Part shown: piece by piece, positions 12,429 to 22,940 of the stretch
Layout of the letters: every line of letters starts with the position of its first letter
Numbering within the stretch: the stretch's first letter is position 1
Source of the DNA: Litorivicinus sp.
GTDB lineage: Bacteria > Pseudomonadota > Gammaproteobacteria > Pseudomonadales > Litorivicinaceae
NCBI GenBank assembly: GCA_018401755.1
Contig: JAGYKJ010000007.1
Location: forward strand, 186,001-250,000
Direction of reading: 5' to 3'
Length of the DNA stretch: 64,000 nt
Made by a program: the position numbers and the translations under genes
The notes under the pieces: generated by a model
Databases searched by the model: none
Told to the model about the DNA's origin: nothing
The model's input: the letters and a program-made list of their open reading frames with translations, nothing else

Positions 12429-13760
12429 TCATAAATTTTGTACCGGCACATGGCGCGCGACAAAGTCATTCGCTGCCTCGATCGCCGCCTCTTCATCAAT
12501 ATGGACTAAACGGCCTTGCCGCAATACCAATTCACCGCCTATCCACACATCGGAGGCTGCCAGTCCGTGATTGGCATAGATTAACTGACTAATCGGATGA
12601 TATAGCGGCGTGCTGCTGACTGCATTGAGTGGAAAGGCCGCGAGATCAGCCTCTGCGCCAGGATTGAGGTGACCCAGATCATTTCGGCCAAGGATGGCAG
12701 CCGCATCGCAGGTCATCATCTCCAAGCATGTCCACGCAGTCACAGCGCGTGCATCGTTGGCCGACAGCTTGCCAAGGAGGCTTGCAAACTTTGCTTCCTC
12801 CAGCAGCGAAAGGCTGTTGTGACTGGCTGCACTTGCCGTCCCCAGCCCAATTTGTACGCCTGCATCGCGCAGGCGCTGGATGCGTGCCATACCGCTGGCG
12901 AGTTTGGCGTTGGAAATGGGGCAGTGCACGACATGCACGCCCCGCAGTGCGAGCAGATCACATTCGGGCTCTGTCAGGTGGATGGCATGAACGGCTTGAA
13001 ATTCTGGGGTGAGTAGTCCGCATCGATCGAGTCGTTCGATCGGCGTCTGCCCGAAACGTTGCAGTGAGTCAGCACGTTCCGTTGCAGATTGTTGTACCCG
13101 CATTTGGATCGATTGACCAAGCTCGGCAGCGAGTGTGCCAATTTTTGCGAGCAGTGCATCGCTCAACACATTGGCCGAATGTGGTCCAAATCCGGTGCTA
13201 ATCTGGCGGTTTCCCTTAAATCGATCCATGGTATTGAGGCAGCGTCGCAAGGCATCGTCTGCATGGCGTGACCAGGCAGTTTCTGCGGGCGAAATCGGAA
13301 TGTTAAGTCGGCAGCGCATGCCCGCCGCGAGAGCCGCCTCTCCGACAATGTCTGGGAAGAAGTAGCTGTCTGAAAACCAAGTTTGGCCACCATGAAGCAG
13401 CTCTGCCATGGCTAACTCAACCCCGGTCCGAACCATCTCTTCAGAGACGATTGCGCGCTCCAGTGGGGCGAGTGCCCGGTGCTGCCAATCCGCAAGTGAT
13501 CGATCGTCAAGCAATCCTCGAAATAACACCGTGGCTGCTTGTGTGTGTAAATTGATGAGACCTGGTATCACGATGTGATGCGGTAGCTCATGGATCCAGG
13601 GTGCCTGATAAAACCGTCGAGCAACCGTTGAGGGGCAGACGTCGATTACCCGACCGTGTGCGATCACGATCGAGTGATGTTCGAGCACTGTGTGCGTTCG
13701 GCTGTCGGTCACGAGCCAGCGTGGGTGAATGATACGATCGGCAGGCTTGATTTCCGGCAC
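12429..13760 (-). CDS. MTA/SAH deaminase-like amidohydrolase lacking metal ligands (probable pseudoenzyme)
   Basis: By overall sequence and position beside gyrA this is the TRZ/ATZ-family 5-methylthioadenosine/S-adenosylhomocysteine deaminase of Pseudomonas-type loci. The 443-residue length is normal and the frame is intact, starting at GTG with a GGAG site. However, the catalytic centre is degraded. The strand-1 HxH is H72-T-Q74. The usual HLHET is RVQQS (221-225). The GTDG aspartate is Ala309 in GTASAAS. Only the histidine of AVHAIHL (258) and the HCPISN region persist. In characterised relatives those residues bind the metal and activate water, so deaminase activity is unlikely. It may serve another role, or the true enzyme may be elsewhere. 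Confidence 0.85.
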   Translation of the reverse strand: MPEIKPADRIIHPRWLVTDSRTHTVLEHHSIVIAHGRVIDVCPSTVARRFYQAPWIHELPHHIVIPGLINLHTQAATVLFRGLLDDRSLADWQHRALAPLERAIVSEEMVRTGVELAMAELLHGGQTWFSDSYFFPDIVGEAALAAGMRCRLNIPISPAETAWSRHADDALRRCLNTMDRFKGNRQISTGFGPHSANVLSDALLAKIGTLAAELGQSIQMRVQQSATERADSLQRFGQTPIERLDRCGLLTPEFQAVHAIHLTEPECDLLALRGVHVVHCPISNAKLASGMARIQRLRDAGVQIGLGTASAASHNSLSLLEEAKFASLLGKLSANDARAVTAWTCLEMMTCDAAAILGRNDLGHLNPGAEADLAAFPLNAVSSTPLYHPISQLIYANHGLAASDVWIGGELVLRQGRLVHIDEEAAIEAANDFVARHVPVQNL

Positions 13761-13789
13761 GTGAACTCCGTCTATGATGGATTGGCTTG

Positions 13790-13798
13790 TGCTATCAT
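13790..13798 (+). promoter_or_regulatory. Extended -10 promoter of gyrA
   Basis: TGC followed by TATCAT forms an extended -10 element about 40 bases before the gyrA start, in the divergent gap with the amidohydrolase gene. No good -35 box is seen at the usual distance, which extended -10 promoters can tolerate. Confidence 0.5.
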
Positions 13799-13835
13799 GC
13801 GGAGTTTATCGAATAGCAGGGACCTCCCACCATCT

Positions 13836-16505
13836 ATGTCTGATTCGGCACGAGAAATACTACCTATCAGTATCGAAGATGAGCTGAAAAGCTCGTACCT
13901 CGATTATGCCATGAGCGTCATTGTCGGCCGGGCCTTGCCCGACGTTCGTGATGGCTTGAAACCTGTGCATCGCCGTGTGCTCTTTGCCATGAGCGAATTG
14001 AGCAATAACTGGAACTCGGCCTATAAAAAATCCGCGCGTGTCGTCGGTGACGTGATCGGTAAGTACCACCCGCATGGCGACTCGGCGGTATACGACACCA
14101 TTGTTCGTATGGCTCAGCCGTTTTCGATGCGCTATCCGCTGGTTGACGGTCAGGGGAACTTTGGAAGCGTGGACGGCGATCGTGCCGCGGCAATGCGATA
14201 CACCGAGATTCGGATGCAACGCCTTGCTCACGAGTTATTGGCGGATCTTGAAAAAGAGACTGTCGACTTTGTCCCGAACTACGATGGTACTGAGCAGATT
14301 CCAGCGGTCTTGCCAACTCGTATTCCCAATCTCTTAGTGAATGGGTCGTCCGGTATTGCGGTGGGCATGGCGACCAATATTCCTCCGCACAACTTAACCG
14401 AAGTCGTTAATGGGTGTCTGGCCTATTTGGATCAAGAAGACATCAGTATCGAAGCTCTGATGCAGTATGTGCCTGCGCCTGATTTCCCGACTGGTGGATT
14501 TATCAATGGGCTGGAAGGTGTGCGGGACGCCTATCGTACGGGTCGCGGTCGCGCGATTATCCGCTCGCGCTATCACATCGAGGGCGACGACAAGAAATCG
14601 ATCGTATTCACTGAGATTCCCTACCAGGTGAATAAGGCCCGAGTGATTGAAAAGATCGCAGAGCTGGTCAAAGAGAAAAAGCTGGAAGGCATCACTGAAC
14701 TGCGTGATGAGTCGGATAAAGACGGCATGCGGATTGTGATTGATCTACGCCGTAACGAAACCCCCGAAGTGATTGTGAACAATTTATTCGCGCAGACCGC
14801 GCTCCAAACCAGCTTCGGCATCAATATTGTCGCGCTGGTTGATGGTCAGCCGAAGACCCTCAACCTGAAAGATTTAATCAGATGTTTTGTCCGTCATCGT
14901 CGTGAGGTGGTGACACGTCGAACGGTCTTTGAGTTGCGCAAAGCGCGTGAGCGTGGACACATTTTGGAAGGCCAAGCGGTGGCGCTGGCAAATATTGATC
15001 CGGTGATTGCACTGATCAAAGCATCGGCCAATGCGCAGGAAGCAAAAGAGCGATTGATTGCAACGCCCTGGGTACCAGGGCACGTCACAGAAATGGTCAG
15101 TCGTGCCGGCGTCGGTGGTGTTCGCCCGGATGACCTGCCTGAAGGCTTTGGTTTGATCGATGGGCAATATCATCTGAGCCCACAGCAAGCACAGGCCATT
15201 TTAGATTTGCGATTGCATCGCCTCACTGGCCTTGAGATCGAGAAGCTGTTGAATGAGTACAGCGATATTTTGGCGGAAATTGCAGGACGCGAAGCCATCT
15301 TGGCGGACTCGACAAAACTGACCGAAGTGATTCGTGGTGAGTTAGAAGCGGTGAGAACGCAATATGGCGATGCCCGTCGGTCTGAAATTATGGAATCGCA
15401 TTTAGCGTTAACCACGGAAGACCTGATTCCCCGCGAGGACATGGTGGTGACCTTGTCAAAGACTGGGTATGCCAAGATTCAAGCGCTGACAACCTATCAA
15501 GCACAACGACGCGGGGGGCGTGGCAAGTCTGCGACAAATCTGAAGGACGAGGACGTCGTTGATTTACTCTTGGTCGCCAACTCTCATGACACCTTATTGC
15601 TATTTACCGATCAAGGTCGGCTGCATTGGCTGAAGGTGTATGAGATTCCTCAGGCAAGCCGAACGTCACGGGGTAAACCGCTGGTCAATATGATCGATGC
15701 GCTGGAAGAAGGGGGTCGCGTGACCGCCTGTCTGGCCTTGGGTGAAAATGACCGCGGCGAAGGCCGCTATGTCTTTATGACGACGGCCAAGGGGACAGTT
15801 AAGAAAGTTCCACTTGAGCGATTTGCCCGCCCACGTGCAGCGGGAATCAGAGCAATCGAGTTCAATGAAGATGATTCGTTGATCGGTGCGGCCATTACCG
15901 ATGGCACGCGGGATATTTTATTGGTCAATACCAACGGGAAAGTGACTCGATTTGCTGAGGATGAGGTGCGTCCGATGGGTCGAGAGGCGCGCGGTGTTCG
16001 CGGGATTCGCTTGCGTGACGGGTCTGATGAACAGGTGGTCGCAATGATCGTAGCGGATGATGATGCGACCCTGTTGCTGGCTTGTAAAAATGGGTACGGA
16101 AAACGGACTATGATCGGCGAGTTTCCGCGCAAGGGACGTGGTGCCATGGGCGTGATCGGGATTCAAACGTCGGAACGCAATGGTCAAGTTGTGGGTGCCG
16201 CGCAGGTCCGTGATGAAGATGATCTGCTGCTGATCACCAATGGTGGAACCATGGTGAGAACTCCCGTCTCTGATGTCTCGGTCTTGGGTCGGAACACGCA
16301 GGGTGTCACCCTGATTCGGCTGACCGACGGGGAGATTTTGGTTCGAGTGGATTGTGTGACCGAGCCCGCGCACGATCTTGATGAGGTCGCTGGCGAGGAC
16401 GTTCTAGCCCAACCTTCGGAGGATGATGTTGAGGGTCTTAGCACCGATGTCGACGCGGAGACCCCGCCGGTGGCTTCGGATGATGAGACACTCTCTGGTG
16501 AGTAG
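13836..16505 (+). CDS. gyrA: DNA gyrase subunit A
   Basis: GyrA is the breakage-reunion subunit of gyrase. I start it at ATG 13836 ([10 protein letters not shown]); the frame is open further upstream but that part is intergenic. With this start the numbering matches E. coli: Ser83 and Asp87 of the quinolone region ([10 protein letters not shown]) are the sensitive-type residues, and the catalytic tyrosine is Y122 in MRYTEIR. The GyrA box QRRGGRG opens the C-terminal beta-pinwheel. The acidic tail (about 40 residues) is typical. The length of 889 residues is normal. Confidence 0.98.
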   Translation: MSDSAREILPISIEDELKSSYLDYAMSVIVGRALPDVRDGLKPVHRRVLFAMSELSNNWNSAYKKSARVVGDVIGKYHPHGDSAVYDTIVRMAQPFSMRYPLVDGQGNFGSVDGDRAAAMRYTEIRMQRLAHELLADLEKETVDFVPNYDGTEQIPAVLPTRIPNLLVNGSSGIAVGMATNIPPHNLTEVVNGCLAYLDQEDISIEALMQYVPAPDFPTGGFINGLEGVRDAYRTGRGRAIIRSRYHIEGDDKKSIVFTEIPYQVNKARVIEKIAELVKEKKLEGITELRDESDKDGMRIVIDLRRNETPEVIVNNLFAQTALQTSFGINIVALVDGQPKTLNLKDLIRCFVRHRREVVTRRTVFELRKARERGHILEGQAVALANIDPVIALIKASANAQEAKERLIATPWVPGHVTEMVSRAGVGGVRPDDLPEGFGLIDGQYHLSPQQAQAILDLRLHRLTGLEIEKLLNEYSDILAEIAGREAILADSTKLTEVIRGELEAVRTQYGDARRSEIMESHLALTTEDLIPREDMVVTLSKTGYAKIQALTTYQAQRRGGRGKSATNLKDEDVVDLLLVANSHDTLLLFTDQGRLHWLKVYEIPQASRTSRGKPLVNMIDALEEGGRVTACLALGENDRGEGRYVFMTTAKGTVKKVPLERFARPRAAGIRAIEFNEDDSLIGAAITDGTRDILLVNTNGKVTRFAEDEVRPMGREARGVRGIRLRDGSDEQVVAMIVADDDATLLLACKNGYGKRTMIGEFPRKGRGAMGVIGIQTSERNGQVVGAAQVRDEDDLLLITNGGTMVRTPVSDVSVLGRNTQGVTLIRLTDGEILVRVDCVTEPAHDLDEVAGEDVLAQPSEDDVEGLSTDVDAETPPVASDDETLSGE

Positions 16506-16590
16506 GGACGCAGGGCTCCGGGTGCCATGTTGGCATGTCAGCCTGGATTGCTGAGTTCGATGTCATGGCGTGTGGTGATATGAGGCGAGC

Positions 16591-17698
16591 GTGAGCGGCA
16601 AAACCTTATCTGAGATTCGAGATGCGATTGATGCAGTGGATCAGGAACTGCAGCGACTGATTAACGAACGCGCGGCCTTAGCGAAGGCTGTCGCTGAGAT
16701 TAAACTTGCTGAGGCAGCGAAAACTGGTGCTGCGCCGGTGTTCTACCGACCTGAGCGTGAAGCGCAAGTCCTTGAGCGTGTGATGGCCCGCAATAGCGGT
16801 CCATTACCCAATGCGGAAGTCGGGCGACTATTCCGAGAAATTATGTCCAGCTGCCTGGCACTTGAGCAACCACTGGCAGTCGGTTATCTGGGGCCAATCG
16901 GCACCTTTACTGAGCTTGCCACCTTAAAACATTTTGGGCATGCCGTGGTGGCGCGTCCCCTCACGACCATTGCGGATGTGTTCAGGGAAGTGGAAGCTGA
17001 AACCATCGAATATGGCGTGGTCCCAATTGAAAATTCGACAGAAGGGATGGTGACCCACACGCTTGAATGCTTTTCTGAATCACTAGTGGTCATTTGCGGT
17101 GAGGTTGAAATGCGGATTCATCAGGCCCTGATGGGGCGGTCCGGCACCGCCTTGTCAGATGTCACGGAGGTGTATTCACATCAGCAGTCACTCTCTCAAT
17201 GTCGACAGTGGTTGGATGCAAATGTTCCACATGCGGCACGCCATACCGCGAGTTCGAACGCGGAAGCCGCTCGACTTGTCGCCAACGCTCCTGAGAGTGT
17301 CGTCTGGGCCGCTGTAGGGGGAGAGCGCGCTGCTGACGCCTACGGTTTAGAGGTGTTGGCGAATCGCATTGAAGATCAGCCCGGACAACACCACCCGATT
17401 CTTAGTCATTGGTCGCCAGCGCACTGAACCCTCAGGGCACGACAAAACGTCCATTATCGTGTCATTAAAAAATCAGCCAGGTGCATTATATCGGCTGTTA
17501 GAGCCCTTTGATCGTCGCGGGATTGATATGACTCGACTGGAAAGTCGACCATCGCATTCTGGGGTGTGGACTTATCGATTCTTTATCGACTTTATTGGGC
17601 ATCAGGATGAGCCACACATCCATGCGTTTCTCGATGAACTCCGTGGCCAAGCGATGGAGTTTAAAGTACTCGGTTCATACCCTAAGGCGATGCTCTGA
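16591..17698 (+). CDS. pheA: Bifunctional chorismate mutase/prephenate dehydratase (P-protein), interrupted by a one-base frameshift
   Basis: PheA converts chorismate to phenylpyruvate for phenylalanine synthesis. The start is GTG with an upstream GAGG. An AroQ chorismate mutase (residues 1-95) is followed by prephenate dehydratase (GYLGPIGTFTE, ENSTEGMV) and an ACT regulatory domain (SLKNQPGALYRLLEPF). Near base 17383 one extra base shifts the frame. The first frame ends at 17427 with an aberrant tail. The second frame, running to 17698, carries the conserved NTTRF motif and the whole ACT domain. Removing one G after the CCC codon restores EDQPDNTTRF. Causes could be a sequencing error, a real mutation or recoding. 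In Pseudomonas serC precedes and hisC follows this gene; both are absent here. Confidence 0.9.
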
Positions 17699-19899
17699 TG
17701 CATTTGGCTGTGATCGGGCTTGGCTTGATCGGAGGCTCAACCTGTGCGGCCATTCGGCGTGTTCATCCTGACTGGAAAATCACAGGCTATGCACGCTCGA
17801 TCGCGACCCGAGAGGCTGCTTTAGCGCGTGGTCTTATTGACCATGCGGCGGAGTCTCCAGAGGGCATAGGTGCAGCTGATTTGGTTTTAATCGCTGTGCC
17901 GATGGGGCAGTTTCAGTCAGTGTTTGCCGCGGTCGCTCGCGGGCGATCAGAGAACACAGTCGTCACAGATGCTGGATCCACTAAAGGGAGTGTGGTTCGA
18001 GATGTCGAGGCCGTGCTTGGCAGCATTCCGAGTTGGTTTGTGCCAGGGCACCCCATTGCAGGGAGTGAGCGCAGTGGCCTAGAAGCCACCAATCCCTTGC
18101 TCTATGTGGATCATCAGGTGATCTTGACACCACTGAAGACGACGTCGCCAGACGCGCTGGCTCAGGTAACAGCATTTTGGCGTGCGCAGGGTGCCCGTGT
18201 CTCAGAGATGGCGCCGGATCGGCATGACGAAGTCTTGGCGTTGACCAGCCATTTACCCCATGTACTGGCGTTTACGCTAGTGCATGCACTCTCTGATGAT
18301 GATGAACACTTGGATATTTTCCGTTATGCGGCCGGTGGATTTCGGGATTTTACCCGCATCGCAGGGAGCGATCCGGTGATGTGGCGGGACATCGCCTTGG
18401 CAAATCAGGCCGCTGTGTTAGTCGGAATTGATCGCTTTGCAGATCGATTGGTGCATTTACGAACCATGATTGCACAGGCGGATCAGGATGGTCTGATCCG
18501 CTCGTTTGAACGCGCTCGAGCTGCGCGTGAGTTATTTAAGGCCCTCAGTGAACAAGGAGCGCAACACGTGACTGAGACCCATCCTTCAGTGTTTCAAGTA
18601 CGGGCGGGTGGCCCTTTAACAGGATGCATTCGTGTGCCTGGTGATAAGTCGATCTCTCATCGAGCGGTGATGCTCGGTGCATTGGCTGATGGCGTGACCA
18701 ACATCACTGGATTCCTTGAGGGAGAGGATGCGATCGCAACGGTGCAAGCGTTCCGTGAGATGGGTGTTGAGATCGAGGGTCCGACAGATGGCAAGGTGCG
18801 CGTGCACGGTTCGGGTGTTGATGGGCTTAAAGCGCCACAGGCGTCGCTGTATGTGGGGAACTCAGGGACGACCATGCGGCTATTGACTGGAATCCTTGCC
18901 GGTCAGTCCTTTAATGCCACCCTAGAGGGTGATTCGAGCTTGTCGCGTCGACCAATGCAACGGGTTGCCGATCCATTGGCACAATTGGGCGCACAGGTTC
19001 GAACCTCTGCCACTGGGACACCTCCGGTCCAGATTACGGGTGGGCAATCCCTGCGTGGATGTCATGTGGATTTAACGGTCGCGAGTGCACAGGTGAAGTC
19101 TGCTGTTCTGTTGGCCGGTTTGTATGCGAGCGGTACGACGAGTGTCACCGAACCTGCTCCGACTCGTGACCATACGGAACGGATGTTGAATGGATTTGGG
19201 GTGCCTGTTCGGCGCGAGGGTTCGACCGCATTTATTGAGGGTGGGCAACGACTCACTGCAACTGCAATTGATGTGCCTGCGGATATCTCCTCAGCCGCCT
19301 TTTTCTTGGTGGCCGCTTCTATCGTCCCTGGCTCAGATTTGACCTTAGAACACGTCGGATTGAATCCAACGCGAACAGGCGTGTTAGAGATTCTTCGATT
19401 GATGGGCGCTGATATCACTGTGTTGAACCCACGTGAAGTGGGCGGCGAACCGGTTGGTGATTTGCGTGTGCGTGCTTCGGCATTGCAGGGGATTGAGATC
19501 CCAGCCGCCTTGGTTCCGCTTGCGATCGATGAGTTCCCGGTGTTATTTGTGGCTGCAGCCTGTGCGACCGGGGTCACGCGTGTCGAAGGGGCCGAGGAGC
19601 TCAGAGTCAAAGAGTCCGATCGTATTCAGAGTATGGTGGATGGCTTGTCTGCGTTGGGTGTTGTGATTCAAGGAACGCCGGATGGCGCGATCATTGAAGG
19701 GCAGGGGGCACAAACACAGTTTCAGTCTGCAGATGTACAAGCGCATGAAGATCATCGAATCGCAATGGCGCTGACGGTCGCGGGACTTCGCGCACCTAAG
19801 GGCGTGGTGGTGCACGATTGCGCCAATGTTGCGACAAGCTTTCCCAATTTCGTGGGCTTGGCACGACAAGTTGGATTTCCCTTGGATCTCTTGGGATGA
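17698..19899 (+). CDS. Fused prephenate dehydrogenase / 3-phosphoshikimate 1-carboxyvinyltransferase
   Basis: This single 733-residue chain combines TyrA and AroA, giving one enzyme for tyrosine synthesis and one for chorismate (EPSP synthase). The TyrA half (1 to about 285) begins with the Rossmann motif GLGLIGGS and has PGHPIAGSERSG and the histidine-containing TSHLPHV. The AroA half begins near residue 290, with GDKSISHRAVMLGALADG, the GNSGTTMRLLTG loop, SLSRRPM and ESDRIQSM. The same fusion is known in Pseudomonas. The start shares its A with the pheA stop (TGATG), and the stop overlaps the cmk start by four bases. Confidence 0.95.
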   Translation: MHLAVIGLGLIGGSTCAAIRRVHPDWKITGYARSIATREAALARGLIDHAAESPEGIGAADLVLIAVPMGQFQSVFAAVARGRSENTVVTDAGSTKGSVVRDVEAVLGSIPSWFVPGHPIAGSERSGLEATNPLLYVDHQVILTPLKTTSPDALAQVTAFWRAQGARVSEMAPDRHDEVLALTSHLPHVLAFTLVHALSDDDEHLDIFRYAAGGFRDFTRIAGSDPVMWRDIALANQAAVLVGIDRFADRLVHLRTMIAQADQDGLIRSFERARAARELFKALSEQGAQHVTETHPSVFQVRAGGPLTGCIRVPGDKSISHRAVMLGALADGVTNITGFLEGEDAIATVQAFREMGVEIEGPTDGKVRVHGSGVDGLKAPQASLYVGNSGTTMRLLTGILAGQSFNATLEGDSSLSRRPMQRVADPLAQLGAQVRTSATGTPPVQITGGQSLRGCHVDLTVASAQVKSAVLLAGLYASGTTSVTEPAPTRDHTERMLNGFGVPVRREGSTAFIEGGQRLTATAIDVPADISSAAFFLVAASIVPGSDLTLEHVGLNPTRTGVLEILRLMGADITVLNPREVGGEPVGDLRVRASALQGIEIPAALVPLAIDEFPVLFVAAACATGVTRVEGAEELRVKESDRIQSMVDGLSALGVVIQGTPDGAIIEGQGAQTQFQSADVQAHEDHRIAMALTVAGLRAPKGVVVHDCANVATSFPNFVGLARQVGFPLDLLG

Positions 19900-20573
19900 G
19901 TATCGCAGTTGTCACCATTGATGGTCCCAGTGGGGCTGGAAAGGGGACAGTTGCGCGCCTTTTGGCGCACGCGTTGGGTTTTCATCTGTTGGATTCGGGT
20001 GCGTTGTACCGAATTTTGGGTCAGGCAGCGCTTTCCCGTGATTTATCAACTACTGATGTCCCGGCGCTGGTCGCGTTAGCCAATCAATTGACGGTGACTT
20101 TTCCATACACAGCCTCGCGGACAGATGTGTCAGTGGATGGAGAAGTCATTGGTTCAGTACTTCGGAATCAGGCTGTTGCCGAGGCTGCCAGTCAGCTTGC
20201 TATCTATCCGCCCGTACGCCAAGCATTGCTGGACTTGCAGCGCCGAATGCGGCGATCGCCCGGTTTGGTTGGTGACGGTCGAGATCTCGGAACAGTGGTA
20301 TTTCCTGATGCGCATGCGAAGATTTTTCTTGATGCGGATGTCGAGGTGCGTGCGATGCGGCGTTACCAAGAATTAATTGAGGCTGGTCAAACAGTTGAGC
20401 TCTCCGCTATACTGCGCGACCTCGAAATTCGGGACATTCGAGATCGGACGCGTGAGGTTGCACCTCTGGTGCCAGCCGCCGATGCGTTGGTGATTGATAG
20501 TTCAGAGAAAACCCCTGCCGAGGTGTTGGCAGCGGTCAACGAGTATTGCCGAACCAAAGGGATCGGTATTTAA
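19896..20573 (+). CDS. cmk: Cytidylate kinase
   Basis: Cmk phosphorylates CMP and dCMP. The ATG at 19896 overlaps the preceding stop and gives MSIAVVTIDGPSGAGKGTVA, with the P-loop GPSGAGKGT near residue 10. Further hallmarks are DSGALYR, GDGRDLGTVVFPDA and the lid-region RTREVAPL. The length of 225 residues is normal. It is followed at about 100 bases by rpsA, the usual order. Confidence 0.97.
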   Translation: MSIAVVTIDGPSGAGKGTVARLLAHALGFHLLDSGALYRILGQAALSRDLSTTDVPALVALANQLTVTFPYTASRTDVSVDGEVIGSVLRNQAVAEAASQLAIYPPVRQALLDLQRRMRRSPGLVGDGRDLGTVVFPDAHAKIFLDADVEVRAMRRYQELIEAGQTVELSAILRDLEIRDIRDRTREVAPLVPAADALVIDSSEKTPAEVLAAVNEYCRTKGIGI

Positions 20574-20680
20574 GTGATCGGTTGTGTTGAGAATCAGCTT
20601 CAGGACTGCAACCGATGAAATCAACTCCCTCCGGGCTGATCGGATGGACGGCGTGACGCCGAGATAGATAGGACAATTGA

Positions 20681-22366
20681 ATGAGCGAATCTTTCGCAGA
20701 ACTGTTTGAACAAAGCTTAATCGATATCGACATGACACCCGGCTCCATTGTGGACGCAACCGTGGTCGCCATTGAAGCCGATTTCGTCATCGTCCATGCT
20801 GGACTCAAGTCTGAAGGCGCGATTCCTAAATCCCAGTTTTACACCGATGCCGGCGAACTCAAGGTTGCCGTTGGCGACGTTGTCAAAGTCGCACTGGATG
20901 CGGTTGAAGATGGCTTTGGAGCCACTCGGTTATCGCGTGAGAAAGCGAAGCGTGCAGAAAGCTGGATTGAGCTTGAAAAGGCGCATGAAGACAACGCGGT
21001 CGTGATTGGAATCATCAACGGGAAAGTCAAAGGCGGCTTTACGGTCGATTTGAACTCGATTCGTGCGTTTTTACCGGGCTCGCTCGTGGATGTTCGTCCA
21101 GTTCGTGATGTCGGTCATCTCGAAGGAAAGGAACTCGAATTTAAAGTCATCAAGTTGGATCAGCGCAGAAACAACGTGGTTGTCTCGCGTCGTGCTGTGC
21201 TTGAGCAGGAGAACTCGGCAGAGCGCGAAGCACTACTTGAGAACCTGATCGAGGGTCAGGTGGTGACGGGTGTGGTGAAAAATCTCACCGATTACGGCGC
21301 ATTTGTCGATTTGGGCGGTGTCGATGGGTTACTGCACATCACTGACATGGCCTGGAAACGGATCAAGCATCCGTCAGAAGTCGTTGCCGTTGGTGATGAA
21401 TGTGAAGTGAAGGTGTTGAAATTCGATCGTGAGCGCAACCGCGTGTCGCTGGGCTTGAAGCAGTTAGGCGAAGATCCATGGGTCGAAATCAAAAACCGTT
21501 ATCCAGTGAATACTCGAGTCAATGCCAAGATTACCAATCTGACCGATTATGGCTGTTTCGCTGAAATCGAAGATGGTGTGGAAGGATTGGTTCACGTCTC
21601 TGAGATGGATTGGACGAATAAAAACGTGCATCCCTCAAAGATTGTCTCCCTCGGTGACGAAGTGGAAGTCATGGTCTTGGATATTGACGAAGAGCGTCGT
21701 CGGATCTCGCTGGGTATCAAGCAGTGTAAGGTCAATCCGTGGGAAGCCTTCTCGGCTTTGCATGCCAAGGGCGAGAAAGTGTCTGGACCGATTAAGTCGA
21801 TCACTGACTTTGGTGTCTTTATCGGCCTTGACGGTGGCATTGATGGATTGATCCATCTGTCCGACTTGTCGTGGAGCGAGCCTGGTGAGGTTGCCGTACG
21901 TAACTTCAAGAAAGGAGATCCACTCGAGGCTGTTATCCTGGCGGTGGATCCCGAGCGTGAGCGGATTTCGCTTGGTGTGAAGCAGTTGGAAGAAGATCCA
22001 ATGGGCGACGTGCTAGCAACGCTCGAGAAGGGTGCGGTCGTGACGGGTACCATTACAGAGATTGAGCCAAAGCAGGCGATGATTGATCTCGGTAACGGTG
22101 TGATTGCGACCCTGAAGGCGTCTGAAATCAGCCGTGATCGGGTTGAAGATGCGCGGAATGTGCTGAATGTGGGTGACCATGTTGAAGCACGTGTGCAAAA
22201 CGTGGATCGGAAAAATCGGACAATTGCTGTTTCCATTCGAGCAATGGAAGAAGCAGATGAGAAAGAAGCCATGCGTTCACTCAATGAGGGCCCTGCCGCT
22301 GATGCAGACTCGGGTCCAACGACCATTGGTGAATTGATCAAGGCTCAGATGGAAGGGCGGAAGTAA
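20681..22366 (+). CDS. rpsA: 30S ribosomal protein S1
   Basis: S1 binds mRNA on the small subunit and is needed to start translation of most messages. The 561-residue protein has six S1 RNA-binding repeats. The first two are divergent and ribosome-binding, and the next four are regular, each with a G(V/A)F(V/I) centre such as [35 protein letters not shown] and [18 protein letters not shown]. An AGGA site lies ten bases upstream of the ATG. Confidence 0.98.
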   Translation: MSESFAELFEQSLIDIDMTPGSIVDATVVAIEADFVIVHAGLKSEGAIPKSQFYTDAGELKVAVGDVVKVALDAVEDGFGATRLSREKAKRAESWIELEKAHEDNAVVIGIINGKVKGGFTVDLNSIRAFLPGSLVDVRPVRDVGHLEGKELEFKVIKLDQRRNNVVVSRRAVLEQENSAEREALLENLIEGQVVTGVVKNLTDYGAFVDLGGVDGLLHITDMAWKRIKHPSEVVAVGDECEVKVLKFDRERNRVSLGLKQLGEDPWVEIKNRYPVNTRVNAKITNLTDYGCFAEIEDGVEGLVHVSEMDWTNKNVHPSKIVSLGDEVEVMVLDIDEERRRISLGIKQCKVNPWEAFSALHAKGEKVSGPIKSITDFGVFIGLDGGIDGLIHLSDLSWSEPGEVAVRNFKKGDPLEAVILAVDPERERISLGVKQLEEDPMGDVLATLEKGAVVTGTITEIEPKQAMIDLGNGVIATLKASEISRDRVEDARNVLNVGDHVEARVQNVDRKNRTIAVSIRAMEEADEKEAMRSLNEGPAADADSGPTTIGELIKAQMEGRK

Positions 22367-22377
22367 TTCCGCCGGAC

Positions 22378-22395
22378 GCCGGGCAAATGCCCGGC
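22378..22395 (+). terminator. Hairpin between rpsA and ihfB
   Basis: A perfect 7-bp inverted repeat (GCCGGGC, loop AAAT, GCCCGGC) lies just after rpsA. It is followed by CTTGTTCT, not a clean T-run, so it may attenuate or process the transcript rather than stop it. An ATG inside the loop is unlikely to be the ihfB start. Confidence 0.45.
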
Positions 22396-22413
22396 CTTGT
22401 TCTGGAAAAGCCG

Positions 22414-22725
22414 ATGTCAGGTATTACTAAATCAATGCTTATTGAGCGAATTGCAACCCAGTATCCGGGACTGCCGCCCAAAGATGTTGAATTGGCCGTC
22501 AAGGCCATCTTTGATCGTATGGGCCAACAGTTGGTCGATGGTGGTCGTATTGAACTGCGTGGATTTGGCAGTTTCTCGTTGCATCGTCGCAAAGCCCGTG
22601 TCGGCCGTAACCCGAAAACTGGCGAGTCTGTGGTGCTGGATTCTAAAGCGGTTCCACACTTTAAACCGGGTAAAGAGCTGCGTGAAGCGGTCAATGAGGC
22701 CTTTACTGCGTCTCTGAAATCATGA
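22414..22725 (+). CDS. ihfB: Integration host factor subunit beta
   Basis: IhfB pairs with IhfA to bend DNA at specific sites. I use ATG 22414 ([14 protein letters not shown]), since IhfB proteins begin close to TKSELIERL; an earlier in-frame ATG lies in the loop of a hairpin. The 103-residue product shows the DNA-binding arm with RNPKTGESV and the C-terminal [11 protein letters not shown], diagnostic of the beta subunit. The gene follows rpsA, as in E. coli, and overlaps lapA by four bases. Confidence 0.95.
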   Translation: MSGITKSMLIERIATQYPGLPPKDVELAVKAIFDRMGQQLVDGGRIELRGFGSFSLHRRKARVGRNPKTGESVVLDSKAVPHFKPGKELREAVNEAFTASLKS

Positions 22726-22940
22726 GTTTGATCCGTCGTCTGATCACAATCGTCTGGGTTCTCACCCTGATTGTGACAGGGGTGGTGCTTTACCTTTACA
22801 ACCCAGACAGTGTGCAATTGGATCTCATCTGGTGGCAGACGCCACCGATGGGCTTGGCGGTGTTGGTGTTTTCTGTATTTTTGGTTGGACTGCTTTCTGG
22901 CGTCGCGCTCGCACTTTTGACGCGGCTATTCGGACGTTGA
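22722..22940 (+). CDS. lapA: LapA family small membrane protein (DUF1049, YciS)
   Basis: This 72-residue inner-membrane protein has two membrane helices separated by a short hydrophilic turn ([16 protein letters not shown]), the LapA/YciS pattern. In E. coli LapA works with LapB in assembling lipopolysaccharide and controlling LpxC. A lapB gene, which follows in E. coli, is not here; pyrF comes next. The start overlaps the ihfB stop and the stop overlaps the pyrF start. Confidence 0.9.
   Translation: MSLIRRLITIVWVLTLIVTGVVLYLYNPDSVQLDLIWWQTPPMGLAVLVFSVFLVGLLSGVALALLTRLFGR

Noticed and set aside
21592..22341. 249-codon minus-strand frame opposite rpsA
   Set aside because: Serine-rich shadow frame generated by the codon use of rpsA.
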